Of a DNA stretch of 64,000 bases, positions 6,680 through 15,886 are shown piece by piece. The stretch spans positions 318,046 through 382,045 of the forward strand of contig CAKUZB010000001.1 in assembly GCA_934717745.1 (NCBI GenBank). Reading direction: 5' to 3'. The position numbers and the translations under genes were made by a program. Origin of the DNA: an uncultured Candidatus Melainabacteria bacterium. GTDB taxonomy: Bacteria > Cyanobacteriota > Vampirovibrionia > Gastranaerophilales > Gastranaerophilaceae. The notes beneath the pieces are model-generated. The model made no database searches. It saw only the letters and a program-made list of their open reading frames with translations, and had not been told where the DNA came from. How positions within the stretch are numbered: position 1 is the first letter of the stretch; each line of letters begins with the position of its first letter.

Positions 6680-9278
6680 TTTTGAACTCTGTTTCAATTT
6701 GTTGAAATCTTGCTGTACCAATTCTGAATTTAATATCGTCAATACGCATTTGAATTTTGCTCAAATTATCTCTACTAAAGTTATTTTTTGCAATTTCAAA
6801 AGCCTTGAGGTATTCTAACAGGGCTTGCTCATTATCCTTTTGGCTGTAGTAGTAGTCGCCCGTTGCAAGAGTTGCAGATGCCATATAGAATGTATCGTTT
6901 AATTTTTCGGCACATTCTTTTGCCTTATTTAAGTATTCAATCGTTTTTTCTTTTGAAACTTTTTTTTCTGTTTGAGCAAGTTTTGATGCAGAAAAATACA
7001 TTCCATCATAGTTATTATTCTTTTCGTCAAGTTCGTATGCTTTCAAAAAATATTTTGCGGCAATTTCTCGCTCATTTTTTTCCAAATGCAATGTTGCAAT
7101 GTTTGAATATGCCGCAGATAAATATTTATTTAAGTTTTCATCGCTACTTAAATCAATACATTTTTGGTAATATTCTAATGCAACAGGTATATCGCCCTTA
7201 TCGTCAGCAACTAAAGCATATTTAAAGTAAAGTTCCGATAATGTTTCTGTATCCATTGCAGGACGTGATATTGAAATCGCTTTTTTGTAGTATTCGTAAG
7301 CACTATTGATATTTGAAAGGCTATCTTCAAGGTTTGCTAAGGCAATATAAGCCTTTGTTGTTAAAACTTCAGGCATATTATCAGAATTAATAATGTCCAT
7401 CAAATAAGTTCTTGCCTTATCTTGCTTATAAGTTTCGTAGTAAATATTTGCAATATTAAGTTTTATATAATTTTCTTTTGCTTTTTCTAATGTTTGTTCG
7501 TAAAATTCTCGTGCTAATTCGTAGTATTTTAGAGAATTTTCCCAATTTGACATTTTTTGATATGCGTAACCTAATTTTGTATAAATTACCGGCAAATGAG
7601 TGTAATAATCGTTTGAATCTGTATATGTTAGTGCAATATTATACAACTCAATCATTTTTGGATAGTCATATTGTGCTTCTTGTTCTTTTGCATATTTTAA
7701 AACATCTTCAAGCGAAACTTTTATTTCTTCATTTTGTTCAGGTTGTGCGACTTCTTGATTTTGAGCATTTTGAATGTTAATAGTCATATTCGGCATATTT
7801 TCAGTAGAAATCTGAGTTGCATCTTTTACACTTTCAACACTCGCTGCAAGCATTTCCATCTCTTGTTGAGTTAACTTAAATGGTAAATCTTTTTCATCAA
7901 ATCCTAATTTACTCAAATCAACATTAATATTAACGTTTTGAGGTTGAGGAGTCGAAGTTTTATTTGATTCTACCCATTGTCCATTATTTTTCTGAGGTTG
8001 AGTGTTTTCACCAGCCTGTTGTTGATTTTTGGGTGGTAAGTTATTGATTGAATGTTCTTTCATATCAAGAGTATTTTCTTTTGAATATGAAACATAACTC
8101 AACCCGCCACTTGAAATATCTGCCGGATTTACTTTTTTCGGCAAGAATAATGAGTGGTATTCAATTTCTTTTCTCATTGTTTGGCGAGAAAGTAAAATGG
8201 TTCGTTCCAAAGGTTTTAATGGCAATTGAGTTTCGTAAATATCAATAATATTTTGATGAATTTTTATTGCAACATTCTGCGGAATTGAAACATCGACTTG
8301 CTCTTTAAAGTAGTCCTGTACGTAAATTTGGTTGTTATCTTTTGTTAAAATCTTGTTATCAAGTAAAATGTTGATAGTTTCTTCATCGTACATGTGCAAT
8401 TGTTTTAAAAGTTGGATACTCATTCCATGTCTGAATAAGCATAACATCCAAAAAAATCTGACTGCAATCGCCGGAATTAAATCGATTGATTCTTTTTCCA
8501 AAAATTCGTAGAAATTCATGAAACTCTTTTTGAAATTTTCTAAGAAGGTTTCAGGTTGAAGTTCTTTCGTTTCCATTATCTTCAAAGTTAAAACAATGAA
8601 GAAATGGTATCCTCTTGTGTATTTAAACAAATCATCAAGGACTTTTTTGTTATATTTTACCTTGTGTTGCTTTAAATATTTTTCAAAAAGTTCTTTATCT
8701 AACGGATTTGTTGTAACCCTGTCCAACGGGTAATTTTCAGGAAATAAAGAGGCTTTAAATGTTCTTCCGATAAGTATTGTTTTTACTTTTTGGAAGGTTG
8801 TCAAATGCAATATAAAGTCAATAACGTCTTTTTTATTTTCGTCTGTAAGTGCCTCAAATGAGTCCAAAACGATTAAAATAGGTTTTTCGATTGTTGAAAA
8901 ATAAGAGTGAATTTTTTGGTTAAAATTTTCGGATTTTATTTTTGGCGAATTAATAATTTTTTGTGTTTCAAGTTTTTTAAATTCTTCAAAAAATGTCAAG
9001 AAAATATCATCTAAAATAGTTGTTTCAAAGCAATTATGTTTTAAAACAATAGTTTCTTCAGATAAGAAATTTTCAGAGTAATTTATAAGTTGAACTTTAC
9101 CTGTGCCTAAAAATCCGTTTACATATAAAATAGGTCTTTCGTTTTTGTAAAATTCATATATATCATCAAGTTGTTGAACATTATTTTCAATAAGAATAGG
9201 ATCTATCATCTCATTATTCAGAGATAATAAATCTTTTTTATCTAAAAAGAAATTCAGAAACTTATATTGCATACGCAT
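6657..9278 (-). CDS. STAND-type P-loop ATPase with TPR array (873 aa)
   Basis: Residues 30-370 form an AAA/STAND-like NTPase: P-loop GFLGTGKV at 55-62, Walker B ILIVLDSFEAL near 135-145, and the winged-helix-like region expected after it. Residues 380-510 are a Gln/Asn-rich linker. Residues 530-870 are tetratricopeptide repeats with recurring patterns such as LGYAYQKMSNWENSLKYYELA and YSNIATLHLEKNEREIAAKYFLKA. STAND proteins are signal-sensing ATPases that oligomerise on ligand binding. Some act in regulation or defence, but no effector domain is present here. It is the first gene of an operon with rsmG and a DUF486 gene. The ATG at 9272 is an alternative start. Confidence 0.85.
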   Translation of the reverse strand: MRMQYKFLNFFLDKKDLLSLNNEMIDPILIENNVQQLDDIYEFYKNERPILYVNGFLGTGKVQLINYSENFLSEETIVLKHNCFETTILDDIFLTFFEEFKKLETQKIINSPKIKSENFNQKIHSYFSTIEKPILIVLDSFEALTDENKKDVIDFILHLTTFQKVKTILIGRTFKASLFPENYPLDRVTTNPLDKELFEKYLKQHKVKYNKKVLDDLFKYTRGYHFFIVLTLKIMETKELQPETFLENFKKSFMNFYEFLEKESIDLIPAIAVRFFWMLCLFRHGMSIQLLKQLHMYDEETINILLDNKILTKDNNQIYVQDYFKEQVDVSIPQNVAIKIHQNIIDIYETQLPLKPLERTILLSRQTMRKEIEYHSLFLPKKVNPADISSGGLSYVSYSKENTLDMKEHSINNLPPKNQQQAGENTQPQKNNGQWVESNKTSTPQPQNVNINVDLSKLGFDEKDLPFKLTQQEMEMLAASVESVKDATQISTENMPNMTINIQNAQNQEVAQPEQNEEIKVSLEDVLKYAKEQEAQYDYPKMIELYNIALTYTDSNDYYTHLPVIYTKLGYAYQKMSNWENSLKYYELAREFYEQTLEKAKENYIKLNIANIYYETYKQDKARTYLMDIINSDNMPEVLTTKAYIALANLEDSLSNINSAYEYYKKAISISRPAMDTETLSELYFKYALVADDKGDIPVALEYYQKCIDLSSDENLNKYLSAAYSNIATLHLEKNEREIAAKYFLKAYELDEKNNNYDGMYFSASKLAQTEKKVSKEKTIEYLNKAKECAEKLNDTFYMASATLATGDYYYSQKDNEQALLEYLKAFEIAKNNFSRDNLSKIQMRIDDIKFRIGTARFQQIETEFKNGKNQDF

Positions 9279-9324
9279 ATATTAAACGATTTTAACTTTT
9301 TTTGCAAATTTTAGGCTTAAAAGT

Positions 9325-9353
9325 TTGCAAAAATCGTATGTTGATAGTATTAT
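9325..9353 (+). promoter_or_regulatory. Promoter of the peptidase/LptD/aldolase operon
   Basis: TTGCAA (9325-9330), 17 bases, then TATTAT (9348-9353). It lies in the short divergent region between the STAND gene and the small membrane peptide and faces the operon that runs to 13423. Confidence 0.65.
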
Positions 9354-9375
9354 ATTGGAAAATGAGGGATAGGAA

Positions 9376-9480
9376 ATGGAATTTTTTAGAAAACACCAAA
9401 AAATCATTATAGGGATAATCGCATTTACGTTTATTGCTTGGACTGTAGGTTTATTGATGCTTCCGTTAATGTTACGTTAA
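9376..9480 (+). CDS. 34-residue single-span membrane peptide
   Basis: The ATG at 9376 is preceded by GAGGGATAGGAA, a good ribosome-binding site. The frame gives a basic N terminus (MEFFRKHQK) and one hydrophobic helix of about 22 residues, ending in LMLR and TAA at 9480. The start resembles the membrane anchor of PpiD/SurA-type periplasmic folding factors, but no catalytic part follows. The operon promoter is just upstream and the M23 peptidase starts 10 bases later, so it is probably translated. It could be a true small membrane protein or the remnant of a longer anchored protein. Confidence 0.6.
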   Translation: MEFFRKHQKIIIGIIAFTFIAWTVGLLMLPLMLR

Positions 9481-9490
9481 GGATAAATTT

Positions 9491-10606
9491 GTGAAAAAGA
9501 TTTTTGCAAAAAAAGGAATAGTTTCACTGCTGTTAATTATTTTGACAGTTGTATTTTGTACTCCTTTTGCAATGGCATCTCAAGTTAAAACGAAAGAGCA
9601 AGCAAGACAAAAAATTAACCATTTAAAATGGCTAGAACGTATTGAGCATAACAAGTTGTATAAAAACCAACAAAAACTTGAAAGCACTGCTTCTAACTTA
9701 GAAACTTCTAAAAAGCAACTTTCTACAACCGCAAATGAACTTGCAAGCATGGAAGCACAGTTAAATGCGGCACTTGCTGAATATTCTGCTCTTGATTTTA
9801 GAATGAAAACAAGAATTAGAAAAATTTATAAATCGCAAAGAAAAGGATTCTTTGTGTTATTACTTTCTGCAAACGATTTCAACACTTTCTTGGACAGAAT
9901 GTATTTTGAATCAAAAATCATTAAACAAGATTACTCAAGAATGAAAACAGCAAAAGAGAAAGCAAGAGAAATTGCTTTGTTGAAATACAGTATTGAAGAA
10001 AAGAAAAGAAATTTAGCACATTCAATCAAGTCTATCAACTATCAGCAACAATCAATTCAACGTGAAATTGCTCAAAACGAGAACATGATTCATAAATTAC
10101 GTACGGATAGAGTTGCTTATGAACGTGCAGAAAAAGAATTAGCAAAACAATCTGCAAGTATCGGTACGATGATTAACCGTACAACAAAGAGCAAGGAAGA
10201 CATATCTGTTTCATCAGGGTTTATTAAACCTATTGCGGGAAGAATTACTTCTCCATTCGGTTATAGAACTCACCCAATCTTTAACAGTAGAACATTCCAC
10301 TCAGGTGTTGATATTGGAGGTCAATTCAGAGGTGCTGTTAGGGCTTCTAACTCCGGTAAGGTTATTTACACAGGTTGGTATGGCGGATATGGTAAAGTTG
10401 TTATTATTGACCATGGTTCTGTTAACGGCAAACCGACAACAACTTTGTATGCTCACCTTGATTCTATTTCTGTTTCAAACGGTGCGTATGTTTCAAAAGG
10501 TCAAACAGTCGGACGTGAAGGTACAACCGGTTACAGTACAGGTCCTCACTGCCACTTTGAGGTTCGTGTAAACGGTAAACCTGTAAATCCACTAAATTAT
10601 ATATAG
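9491..10606 (+). CDS. EnvC/NlpD-type M23 peptidase (murein hydrolase or activator)
   Basis: This is a cell-wall protein. Residues 1-29 form a signal peptide (LLLIILTVVFCTPFAMA). Residues 30-230 are a long coiled coil as in EnvC. Residues 245-371 form an M23/LytM domain with intact zinc motifs: HSGVD (H270, D274), YAHLD (H322) and HCHFE (H353, H355). Because the metal ligands are kept, the domain could be an active endopeptidase, unlike EnvC itself, which only activates amidases. The start is a GTG at 9491 with GGATAA upstream. It is followed after 10 bases by the LptD-like gene, an envelope-biogenesis context. Confidence 0.9.
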   Translation: MKKIFAKKGIVSLLLIILTVVFCTPFAMASQVKTKEQARQKINHLKWLERIEHNKLYKNQQKLESTASNLETSKKQLSTTANELASMEAQLNAALAEYSALDFRMKTRIRKIYKSQRKGFFVLLLSANDFNTFLDRMYFESKIIKQDYSRMKTAKEKAREIALLKYSIEEKKRNLAHSIKSINYQQQSIQREIAQNENMIHKLRTDRVAYERAEKELAKQSASIGTMINRTTKSKEDISVSSGFIKPIAGRITSPFGYRTHPIFNSRTFHSGVDIGGQFRGAVRASNSGKVIYTGWYGGYGKVVIIDHGSVNGKPTTTLYAHLDSISVSNGAYVSKGQTVGREGTTGYSTGPHCHFEVRVNGKPVNPLNYI

Positions 10607-10616
10607 GGGTATAATT

Positions 10617-12794
10617 TTGTCTAAAATTAAATATTTTATAACTTTTTTAATATTATCAATATCAGTATTGCCTGTTTTTGCGGTAGAAGAAGTTTTTCAG
10701 CAGGAACGTTCTTCCGGTTTAACTCAAATGTCCGATTACACAGGTGAAAACTTTTTTCGTTCAAAATATGATTTGGAAGAAGAACGTAACACAGAATTAG
10801 AACGAAATAAAAAGAAATATTATCAAGAATTTAGACCTGTACGAGCAGGAAGATTTAGTACCGGTTCAAAAACAATGCCTCCATTGAAAAAATTGAGAAT
10901 GGGGATTAAAAAATACAATGCTGACAGAAAATTGAAAAATTCTGAGCAAAAAATGGTTGATTCAAACGGTGTTGTTATAGAAGATGAAAACGAAGTTATT
11001 ACAGAGGAAGCCGCTGAAACTCAAGCGATGATTAGATGTAAAACTTTGAAATATTTGCCTGAACAAAATTTGTTGGAATCAACAGGAAATGTCAGAATAA
11101 TTTTTCCTGACCAAAATACAACTTTGTACGCAAAAAGAATGACTTTCGATGAAACAAATCAAATTATTCAATTATATGATGATGTAAAAGTTGTTCGTGA
11201 TGGAAGTGAAGTTTTTGGTGATTATATGAAGGTTGATTTAAATGAAGAATCTTCTTTCTTGAAAAATCCAAGAGCATCTCAGTTTAATATTAATATCGTT
11301 GCTGAAAATGGTTATATGTTTGGTGATACGATTATTTCTGAAAATGGTAAAATTACTTCAGAAATGGATAATATTTTAGACTTACGTTCTTCAGGTTTTG
11401 GTACGGATTTGCGTCGTATGATTATACCTAAAGAGGATATGTCATTTCTATTAAACGAAGCAAATAATCATAGATTATTAATGAAAGTTGACGAAATTAA
11501 CATCAAAGCAAAAGGGGCTCACGATACAATTCAGTTAAAACACCCAAAAGTATATTCAAATAGTGGTAAAAAATTGTTATCTATGCCGTCAATGACATTC
11601 TATACAAATAAAGAACACAGTTATTTTGAAGGTAATTATCCTGAAGTCGGTTCATATTCAGGATTTGGTATGTTTGCTGGTCCTGGAGTTGTTTTGGAAA
11701 CTCCATTTGGTTCAACATTAAAACTTTTGCCAACAATAAATTATAAAAGTAAACTAGGTTTTGGGGGTATTGCAAGATTTAAAAGTGGTACAAATAAAAC
11801 AGATATTGCATATAATTCTGCCGCAAGCAAGGTTTTAATTGAGGGTTATCAACGTTTAGACGACCATTTGTTCTTACAATACGGATTAAATTCTTATATG
11901 GACAACTGGTTTATGGGCAGAAATTGGCTTGGTTACGGTGGTGAATTGCTTTATGAAAGAGGTTTTAGACATAAAGATTTTATGAAAGATAAATTAGATT
12001 TATCGTTCCGCCACAGAATTTCTGCCGGTATCTTCAAAGAAAATAATAAAAATCAGTCAAATAAATATTTTGAAGGTTATCACAATATGAGTACCGCAAG
12101 ATTTAAGTATATGGCTGAATTAGATCAAAGAATTTACTCTATGTTTGGTGAAGAAAATCATGATTTGAGTGATAATTGGAAGCAATTTGACATCAATATA
12201 GTGGCTCAGGGTTCTGCGGCTTTATACGGTACAGGTGATACTCAATTTATTGGTAGAATTGGCCCGAGAATTTATACACAGTACAAACTTTGGCGACAAG
12301 AATTAGGATATTTCTTTACAGGTTATAGTGATGACTCTCCTCTTATTACAATGGATAATTACAGATACGGTCATTCAAATGTGTACGTAAGAGAATATTT
12401 GAGATTGCATAAATTTTTGACATTAGGGTTCTATGGTTCTTATAATTTAGACGATAATATTTTTGACTATCAATTCAACAGACGCTCTCAACTTAGAGAA
12501 GCAAGTTTCTATGTTGCATTAGGACCTGACGATTTAAAATTGAACATAGGCTATGATTTTATTCGTCAAAACACGTACTTTGGGGTTTCTGTTGCGATGA
12601 ATACAAAAGGTTCTTCTGTAGAATACAAGAAAATGGAAATAAAAAATCCTGATGAATTAGGTAAAGCAAAAGGCGAAGAAAATTCTGTAGATGAGGATAC
12701 TCATTTTGTAGCACCGCCAAGCCCATATCGTTCAAAGGCTGTTGTTGAAGAAATTGAAGATGCTTCAACAATTATGAAAGGTGAAAATATTTAA
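10617..12794 (+). CDS. LptD/OstA-like outer membrane assembly protein
   Basis: The start is TTG at 10617 (SKIKYFI...), supported by AGGGG upstream. A signal peptide spans residues 1-22. Residues 135-235 form an OstA/LptA-like beta domain with the recurring pattern LESTGNVRI...LYAKRMTFDE...IIQLYDDVKVVRDG. Residues 330-700 have alternating beta strands and many aromatic residues, consistent with an outer-membrane barrel as in LptD, which inserts lipopolysaccharide into the outer leaflet. A charged tail of about 60 residues follows the barrel, which is unusual. The length of 725 aa is within the LptD range. It overlaps the next gene by one base (TAATG). Confidence 0.8.
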   Translation: MSKIKYFITFLILSISVLPVFAVEEVFQQERSSGLTQMSDYTGENFFRSKYDLEEERNTELERNKKKYYQEFRPVRAGRFSTGSKTMPPLKKLRMGIKKYNADRKLKNSEQKMVDSNGVVIEDENEVITEEAAETQAMIRCKTLKYLPEQNLLESTGNVRIIFPDQNTTLYAKRMTFDETNQIIQLYDDVKVVRDGSEVFGDYMKVDLNEESSFLKNPRASQFNINIVAENGYMFGDTIISENGKITSEMDNILDLRSSGFGTDLRRMIIPKEDMSFLLNEANNHRLLMKVDEINIKAKGAHDTIQLKHPKVYSNSGKKLLSMPSMTFYTNKEHSYFEGNYPEVGSYSGFGMFAGPGVVLETPFGSTLKLLPTINYKSKLGFGGIARFKSGTNKTDIAYNSAASKVLIEGYQRLDDHLFLQYGLNSYMDNWFMGRNWLGYGGELLYERGFRHKDFMKDKLDLSFRHRISAGIFKENNKNQSNKYFEGYHNMSTARFKYMAELDQRIYSMFGEENHDLSDNWKQFDINIVAQGSAALYGTGDTQFIGRIGPRIYTQYKLWRQELGYFFTGYSDDSPLITMDNYRYGHSNVYVREYLRLHKFLTLGFYGSYNLDDNIFDYQFNRRSQLREASFYVALGPDDLKLNIGYDFIRQNTYFGVSVAMNTKGSSVEYKKMEIKNPDELGKAKGEENSVDEDTHFVAPPSPYRSKAVVEEIEDASTIMKGENI

Positions 12795-13423
12795 TGAAAA
12801 CAAGAAAAGAATTAGAAGATTTATTAATTAAATATGGTCGTTTAATGGGTAATAAAAATTTAACTCCGGGAACTTCCGGTAACATGTCTTTTCGATATGG
12901 CGACAAAATTTTAATCACCGCATCAGGAACTGCAAACGGATTTTTAAAACACGACGATTTTAGTTTAATTGATTATGACGGAAACGCAGTAGAGGACGAA
13001 GTTAAAAAGCCGTCTAGTGAAAAACTTTTGCATACTGCAATTTATAGAAAAAGACAAGATTTGAACGTTATCTTGCATGTTCATTCTCCGTTTTTGTGTA
13101 CATTTGCATCTGCCGGAATTGAGTTAGATAAGCCGGTTATGGCAGAGATTACTTATTATTTTGGTAAAATTCCACTTGCAGAATATGCGTTGCCGTCAAC
13201 AAGAAAATTGGCAGAAAATACGGTTAAATTTTTTGATGAATATGATGCAGTGTTAATGGCAAATCATGGTTTTGTAGTTGCTTCAAAAACAATAGAAGAT
13301 GCATATCAAAAATTAGAACTTGCAGAATCTTATGCTCAAGTTGTATTTAATACTCACCTGATTGGTGGTGCAAAACTGCTTACAGATGCACAAAAAAAAG
13401 AAATTTTGGCACTAAGAAATTAA
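12794..13423 (+). CDS. Class II aldolase/adducin family protein
   Basis: The family includes fuculose-phosphate and rhamnulose-phosphate aldolases, ribulose-phosphate epimerases and MtnB dehydratase, all zinc enzymes acting on sugar phosphates. Motifs seen: NLTPGTSGNMSFR near the phosphate site, SSEKLLH with a catalytic-type Glu at 76, the zinc ligands HVH (H95, H97) and ANHG near 156. At 209 aa it has the typical single-domain length. The substrate cannot be deduced. It is translationally coupled to the LptD-like gene, so a role in making an envelope sugar precursor is possible but unproven. Confidence 0.88.
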   Translation: MKTRKELEDLLIKYGRLMGNKNLTPGTSGNMSFRYGDKILITASGTANGFLKHDDFSLIDYDGNAVEDEVKKPSSEKLLHTAIYRKRQDLNVILHVHSPFLCTFASAGIELDKPVMAEITYYFGKIPLAEYALPSTRKLAENTVKFFDEYDAVLMANHGFVVASKTIEDAYQKLELAESYAQVVFNTHLIGGAKLLTDAQKKEILALRN

Positions 13424-13650
13424 TTTTTTGACTTTATCGTCGGCAAATTTTTTAAAATTTTCACCTCAGGCGAAAGAATGTATGTTTTTATTACGTTTGT
13501 TTTAACTTTTTTTTGAGGTGGTATTGGGTTTGTTTGATAATTAATATTCACAATATAATTATATATTTTAATTATGTTAAGTTTCATCGGTATTTTGTAT
13601 TTTATTTGGTTATTTTTTGGTAAAATAAAACTTAGTTACAGGTCAGAAAT

Positions 13651-15645
13651 ATGAATTTAAAGCAAAAAATAATATTGATTGCAGTAATTATTTTATCTGT
13701 AATCGTGATAGTTTTAGTAAATACTTGGAACAATAGCCGTTCTGAGTCTGATGGATTGCGTACTTACGCTGAGGCTTTGGAGTATTATAAAGATAAAGAT
13801 TATCATAAAGCATATAAATCTTTTGGAAAGGTTTCTCCAAAATCAACTTTAAAGCCTGCGGCAATTTACCGTCAAGCAAGATGTGCTGAGATGATGCAGT
13901 CAAATAAGTTGGCTACAAAACATTATAAACAATTGATTTGGCGTTATCCAAACTTTACTTTGTCTATAAGAATTAAATATTTAATTGCTCAAAATATATA
14001 TGAACATTCACCAAAAAGAGCAAAACGACACTTTTTATCAATAATAAAAAAATATCCAAATAGCGAATATGCGATTGCTTCAAAATATTATTTAGGTTTA
14101 ATTCAAGTAAGAGAACTTGAGGGAGTTACAAATCAAACTAGATTGGCTTTGGATATTCAAAAGGCTGAAGATTATTTTAAGGCATATTTAAAAGATGCAC
14201 CTGCGGGTCGTTATGCAATTTACTCTATTAATAAAATAAAAGAATTAAACACCAATACTTTAAATGGCGAAGATAATTTGATTATTGCCCGTTCTTATTA
14301 TGCTTTAGGTGAATTTGAATTGGCTGAAAAACATTTGAATAATACAAATGTTGCTTATAGTTGGTGTGATATAGTAAAAAATTATTATGAATTAAGAAAT
14401 TATGCAAAGGTTAGAGAATTTACCGAAAAAGGTATTTCTATGTATTCTCAATACGTAGAAAAAGAGGATTTGTATAAAGCCGTTGATTTGTATTTGCAAA
14501 CTCAAACAGGCAATAAAAATTCTGCAATCAGTCATTTGAGTACTCTTGTAAAAGGTAAAGACGGTGAAGATTATATCACTTACTTAACTTGTAAAAATTC
14601 TCCGATTGAGTTTAGAGATACTTGTTATGCCGATTTGTATAACAGATTTCCAAAAGGGCAGTTTGCCGCTGATGCTCTTTCAAATGTTATGTATTCGAAT
14701 ATTAAATATGAAAGATATACAACAGCAAAGAAATTAGGTCAAGAGCATTTGAAAAAATTTCCAAAAGTAAATTCAACTCCATTTGTTTTATTTTGGTTAG
14801 GAAAAGCAGAAGAACGTTCAAAAAATTATGAAGAATCGAGAGTTTATTATAAAAAAATAATGAAGAATTATCCCGATTCATATTACTCATATCGTGCATA
14901 TGTAGATATGTACCGAATAGCCGATGCTTTGATAGTAAAGGATTTGATAGAAAAACCTGTTGTGTTCCCTTATGAACAATCAAAAGACGGTAATTTAGTT
15001 ATCAAATTAGCATTGTTAAAAGATTACGGACTTGTTAACGAATTGTGTAAAAACGATAAATTTGTACAAAGTTGGCTTGCGTATGAAAAAGGTGATTACA
15101 ATACCTCTGTTGTAATGGCAAGAGATGCAATGGATAAATTAACTGTAAAACCTCCAAAAACAGACTTTAGATGGAGATTAGTGTACCCGATTCATTATTA
15201 TAATGAGGTTAAAGAATTTACTTTGAATAATAATCCGGTCTTGTTGTTGTCTATTATAAAAGAGGAAAGTCATTTTGACCCGAAAGCAGTTAGTGGTGTT
15301 GGTGCAAAAGGTTTGATGCAGTTAATGCCTACAACTGCAAATGAGGTTAAAAATTCTTACGGATTGACATTTACTGACCAAAACTATTTGTTTAATCCAA
15401 GAAACAATATTCAATTGGGCAGTATGTATTTTTCTCAATTGAAAAAGTGGAATGATAATAATGAATTTTATGCTGTACTTTCATATAATGGTGGTTCCGG
15501 CATGGTTAGAACTTGGAGAAATACTTTGACATATCAAGACAGAGATGATTTTTTAGAACAAGTTCCATATTCAGAAACTCAGACATATTTGAAAAAAGTT
15601 TATAAAGCATACTGGAATTACGCAAGAATATATGGTGAAGAATAG
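13651..15645 (+). CDS. Slt-type lytic transglycosylase with TPR-like repeats
   Basis: This enzyme cleaves peptidoglycan to 1,6-anhydromuropeptides. A single N-terminal transmembrane helix (about 6-24) anchors it to the inner membrane. Residues 35-500 form a superhelix of TPR-like units (for example YPNSEYAIASKYYLGLI) similar to the Slt70 ring. Residues 525-650 form the SLT domain, with IIKEESHFDPKAVSG carrying the catalytic Glu at 539, then GLMQLMPTT and the YNGGSG motif. The length of 664 aa is usual for the soluble lytic transglycosylase group. The start at 13651 has only a weak AGGTCAG ribosome-binding site. The gap 13424-13650 before it holds nothing firm beyond AT-rich sequence and a distant inverted pair. 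Confidence 0.93.
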   Translation: MNLKQKIILIAVIILSVIVIVLVNTWNNSRSESDGLRTYAEALEYYKDKDYHKAYKSFGKVSPKSTLKPAAIYRQARCAEMMQSNKLATKHYKQLIWRYPNFTLSIRIKYLIAQNIYEHSPKRAKRHFLSIIKKYPNSEYAIASKYYLGLIQVRELEGVTNQTRLALDIQKAEDYFKAYLKDAPAGRYAIYSINKIKELNTNTLNGEDNLIIARSYYALGEFELAEKHLNNTNVAYSWCDIVKNYYELRNYAKVREFTEKGISMYSQYVEKEDLYKAVDLYLQTQTGNKNSAISHLSTLVKGKDGEDYITYLTCKNSPIEFRDTCYADLYNRFPKGQFAADALSNVMYSNIKYERYTTAKKLGQEHLKKFPKVNSTPFVLFWLGKAEERSKNYEESRVYYKKIMKNYPDSYYSYRAYVDMYRIADALIVKDLIEKPVVFPYEQSKDGNLVIKLALLKDYGLVNELCKNDKFVQSWLAYEKGDYNTSVVMARDAMDKLTVKPPKTDFRWRLVYPIHYYNEVKEFTLNNNPVLLLSIIKEESHFDPKAVSGVGAKGLMQLMPTTANEVKNSYGLTFTDQNYLFNPRNNIQLGSMYFSQLKKWNDNNEFYAVLSYNGGSGMVRTWRNTLTYQDRDDFLEQVPYSETQTYLKKVYKAYWNYARIYGEE

Positions 15646-15760
15646 ACTGAGCATAATTTTGTTTGTCATACCTTGATAATAAAGTGAATTTTGCTGTCCT
15701 TAAGTTTGGAAAATTTACTTACAAATTTCCAATTATTAATAATTGTAAAAACGATTTAAA

Positions 15761-15786
15761 ATCGCTGAAATCCAGCGATAATTTTA
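15761..15786 (+). terminator. Weak terminator-like hairpin after the transglycosylase
   Basis: ATCGCTG and CAGCGAT form a 7-bp stem with a five-base loop, followed by AATTTT. The T tract is poor. It ends where the AATAG repeat begins. Confidence 0.4.
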
Positions 15787-15820
15787 ATAGAATAGAATAG
15801 AATAGAATAGAATAGAATAG
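15786..15820. repeat. (AATAG)7 microsatellite
   Basis: Seven perfect tandem copies of the five-base unit AATAG end five bases before the -35 element of the prepilin promoter. Pentanucleotide runs of this kind change copy number by slipped-strand mispairing. Here the tract is outside any coding region. Confidence 0.95.
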
Positions 15821-15825
15821 CCGTA

Positions 15826-15854
15826 TTGCGACCCTTTTTAAAAAATGTTATAAT
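15826..15854 (+). promoter_or_regulatory. Prepilin gene promoter
   Basis: TTGCGA (15826-15831), 17 bases, then TATAAT (15849-15854) preceded by TGT (extended -10). The (AATAG)7 tract sits at the UP-element position. Confidence 0.75.
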
Positions 15855-15886
15855 AGAAAACACATCATTTTTTTGGAGTTTTGATT

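Noticed and set aside
13462..13520. Inverted pair CACCTCA/TGAGGTG upstream of the lytic transglycosylase
   Set aside because: Seven bases separated by 45 AT-rich bases is expected by chance, and no other pairing supports a riboswitch.
15786..15820. Short tandem repeat considered as a CRISPR remnant
   Set aside because: A pure five-base repeat without spacers is a microsatellite.
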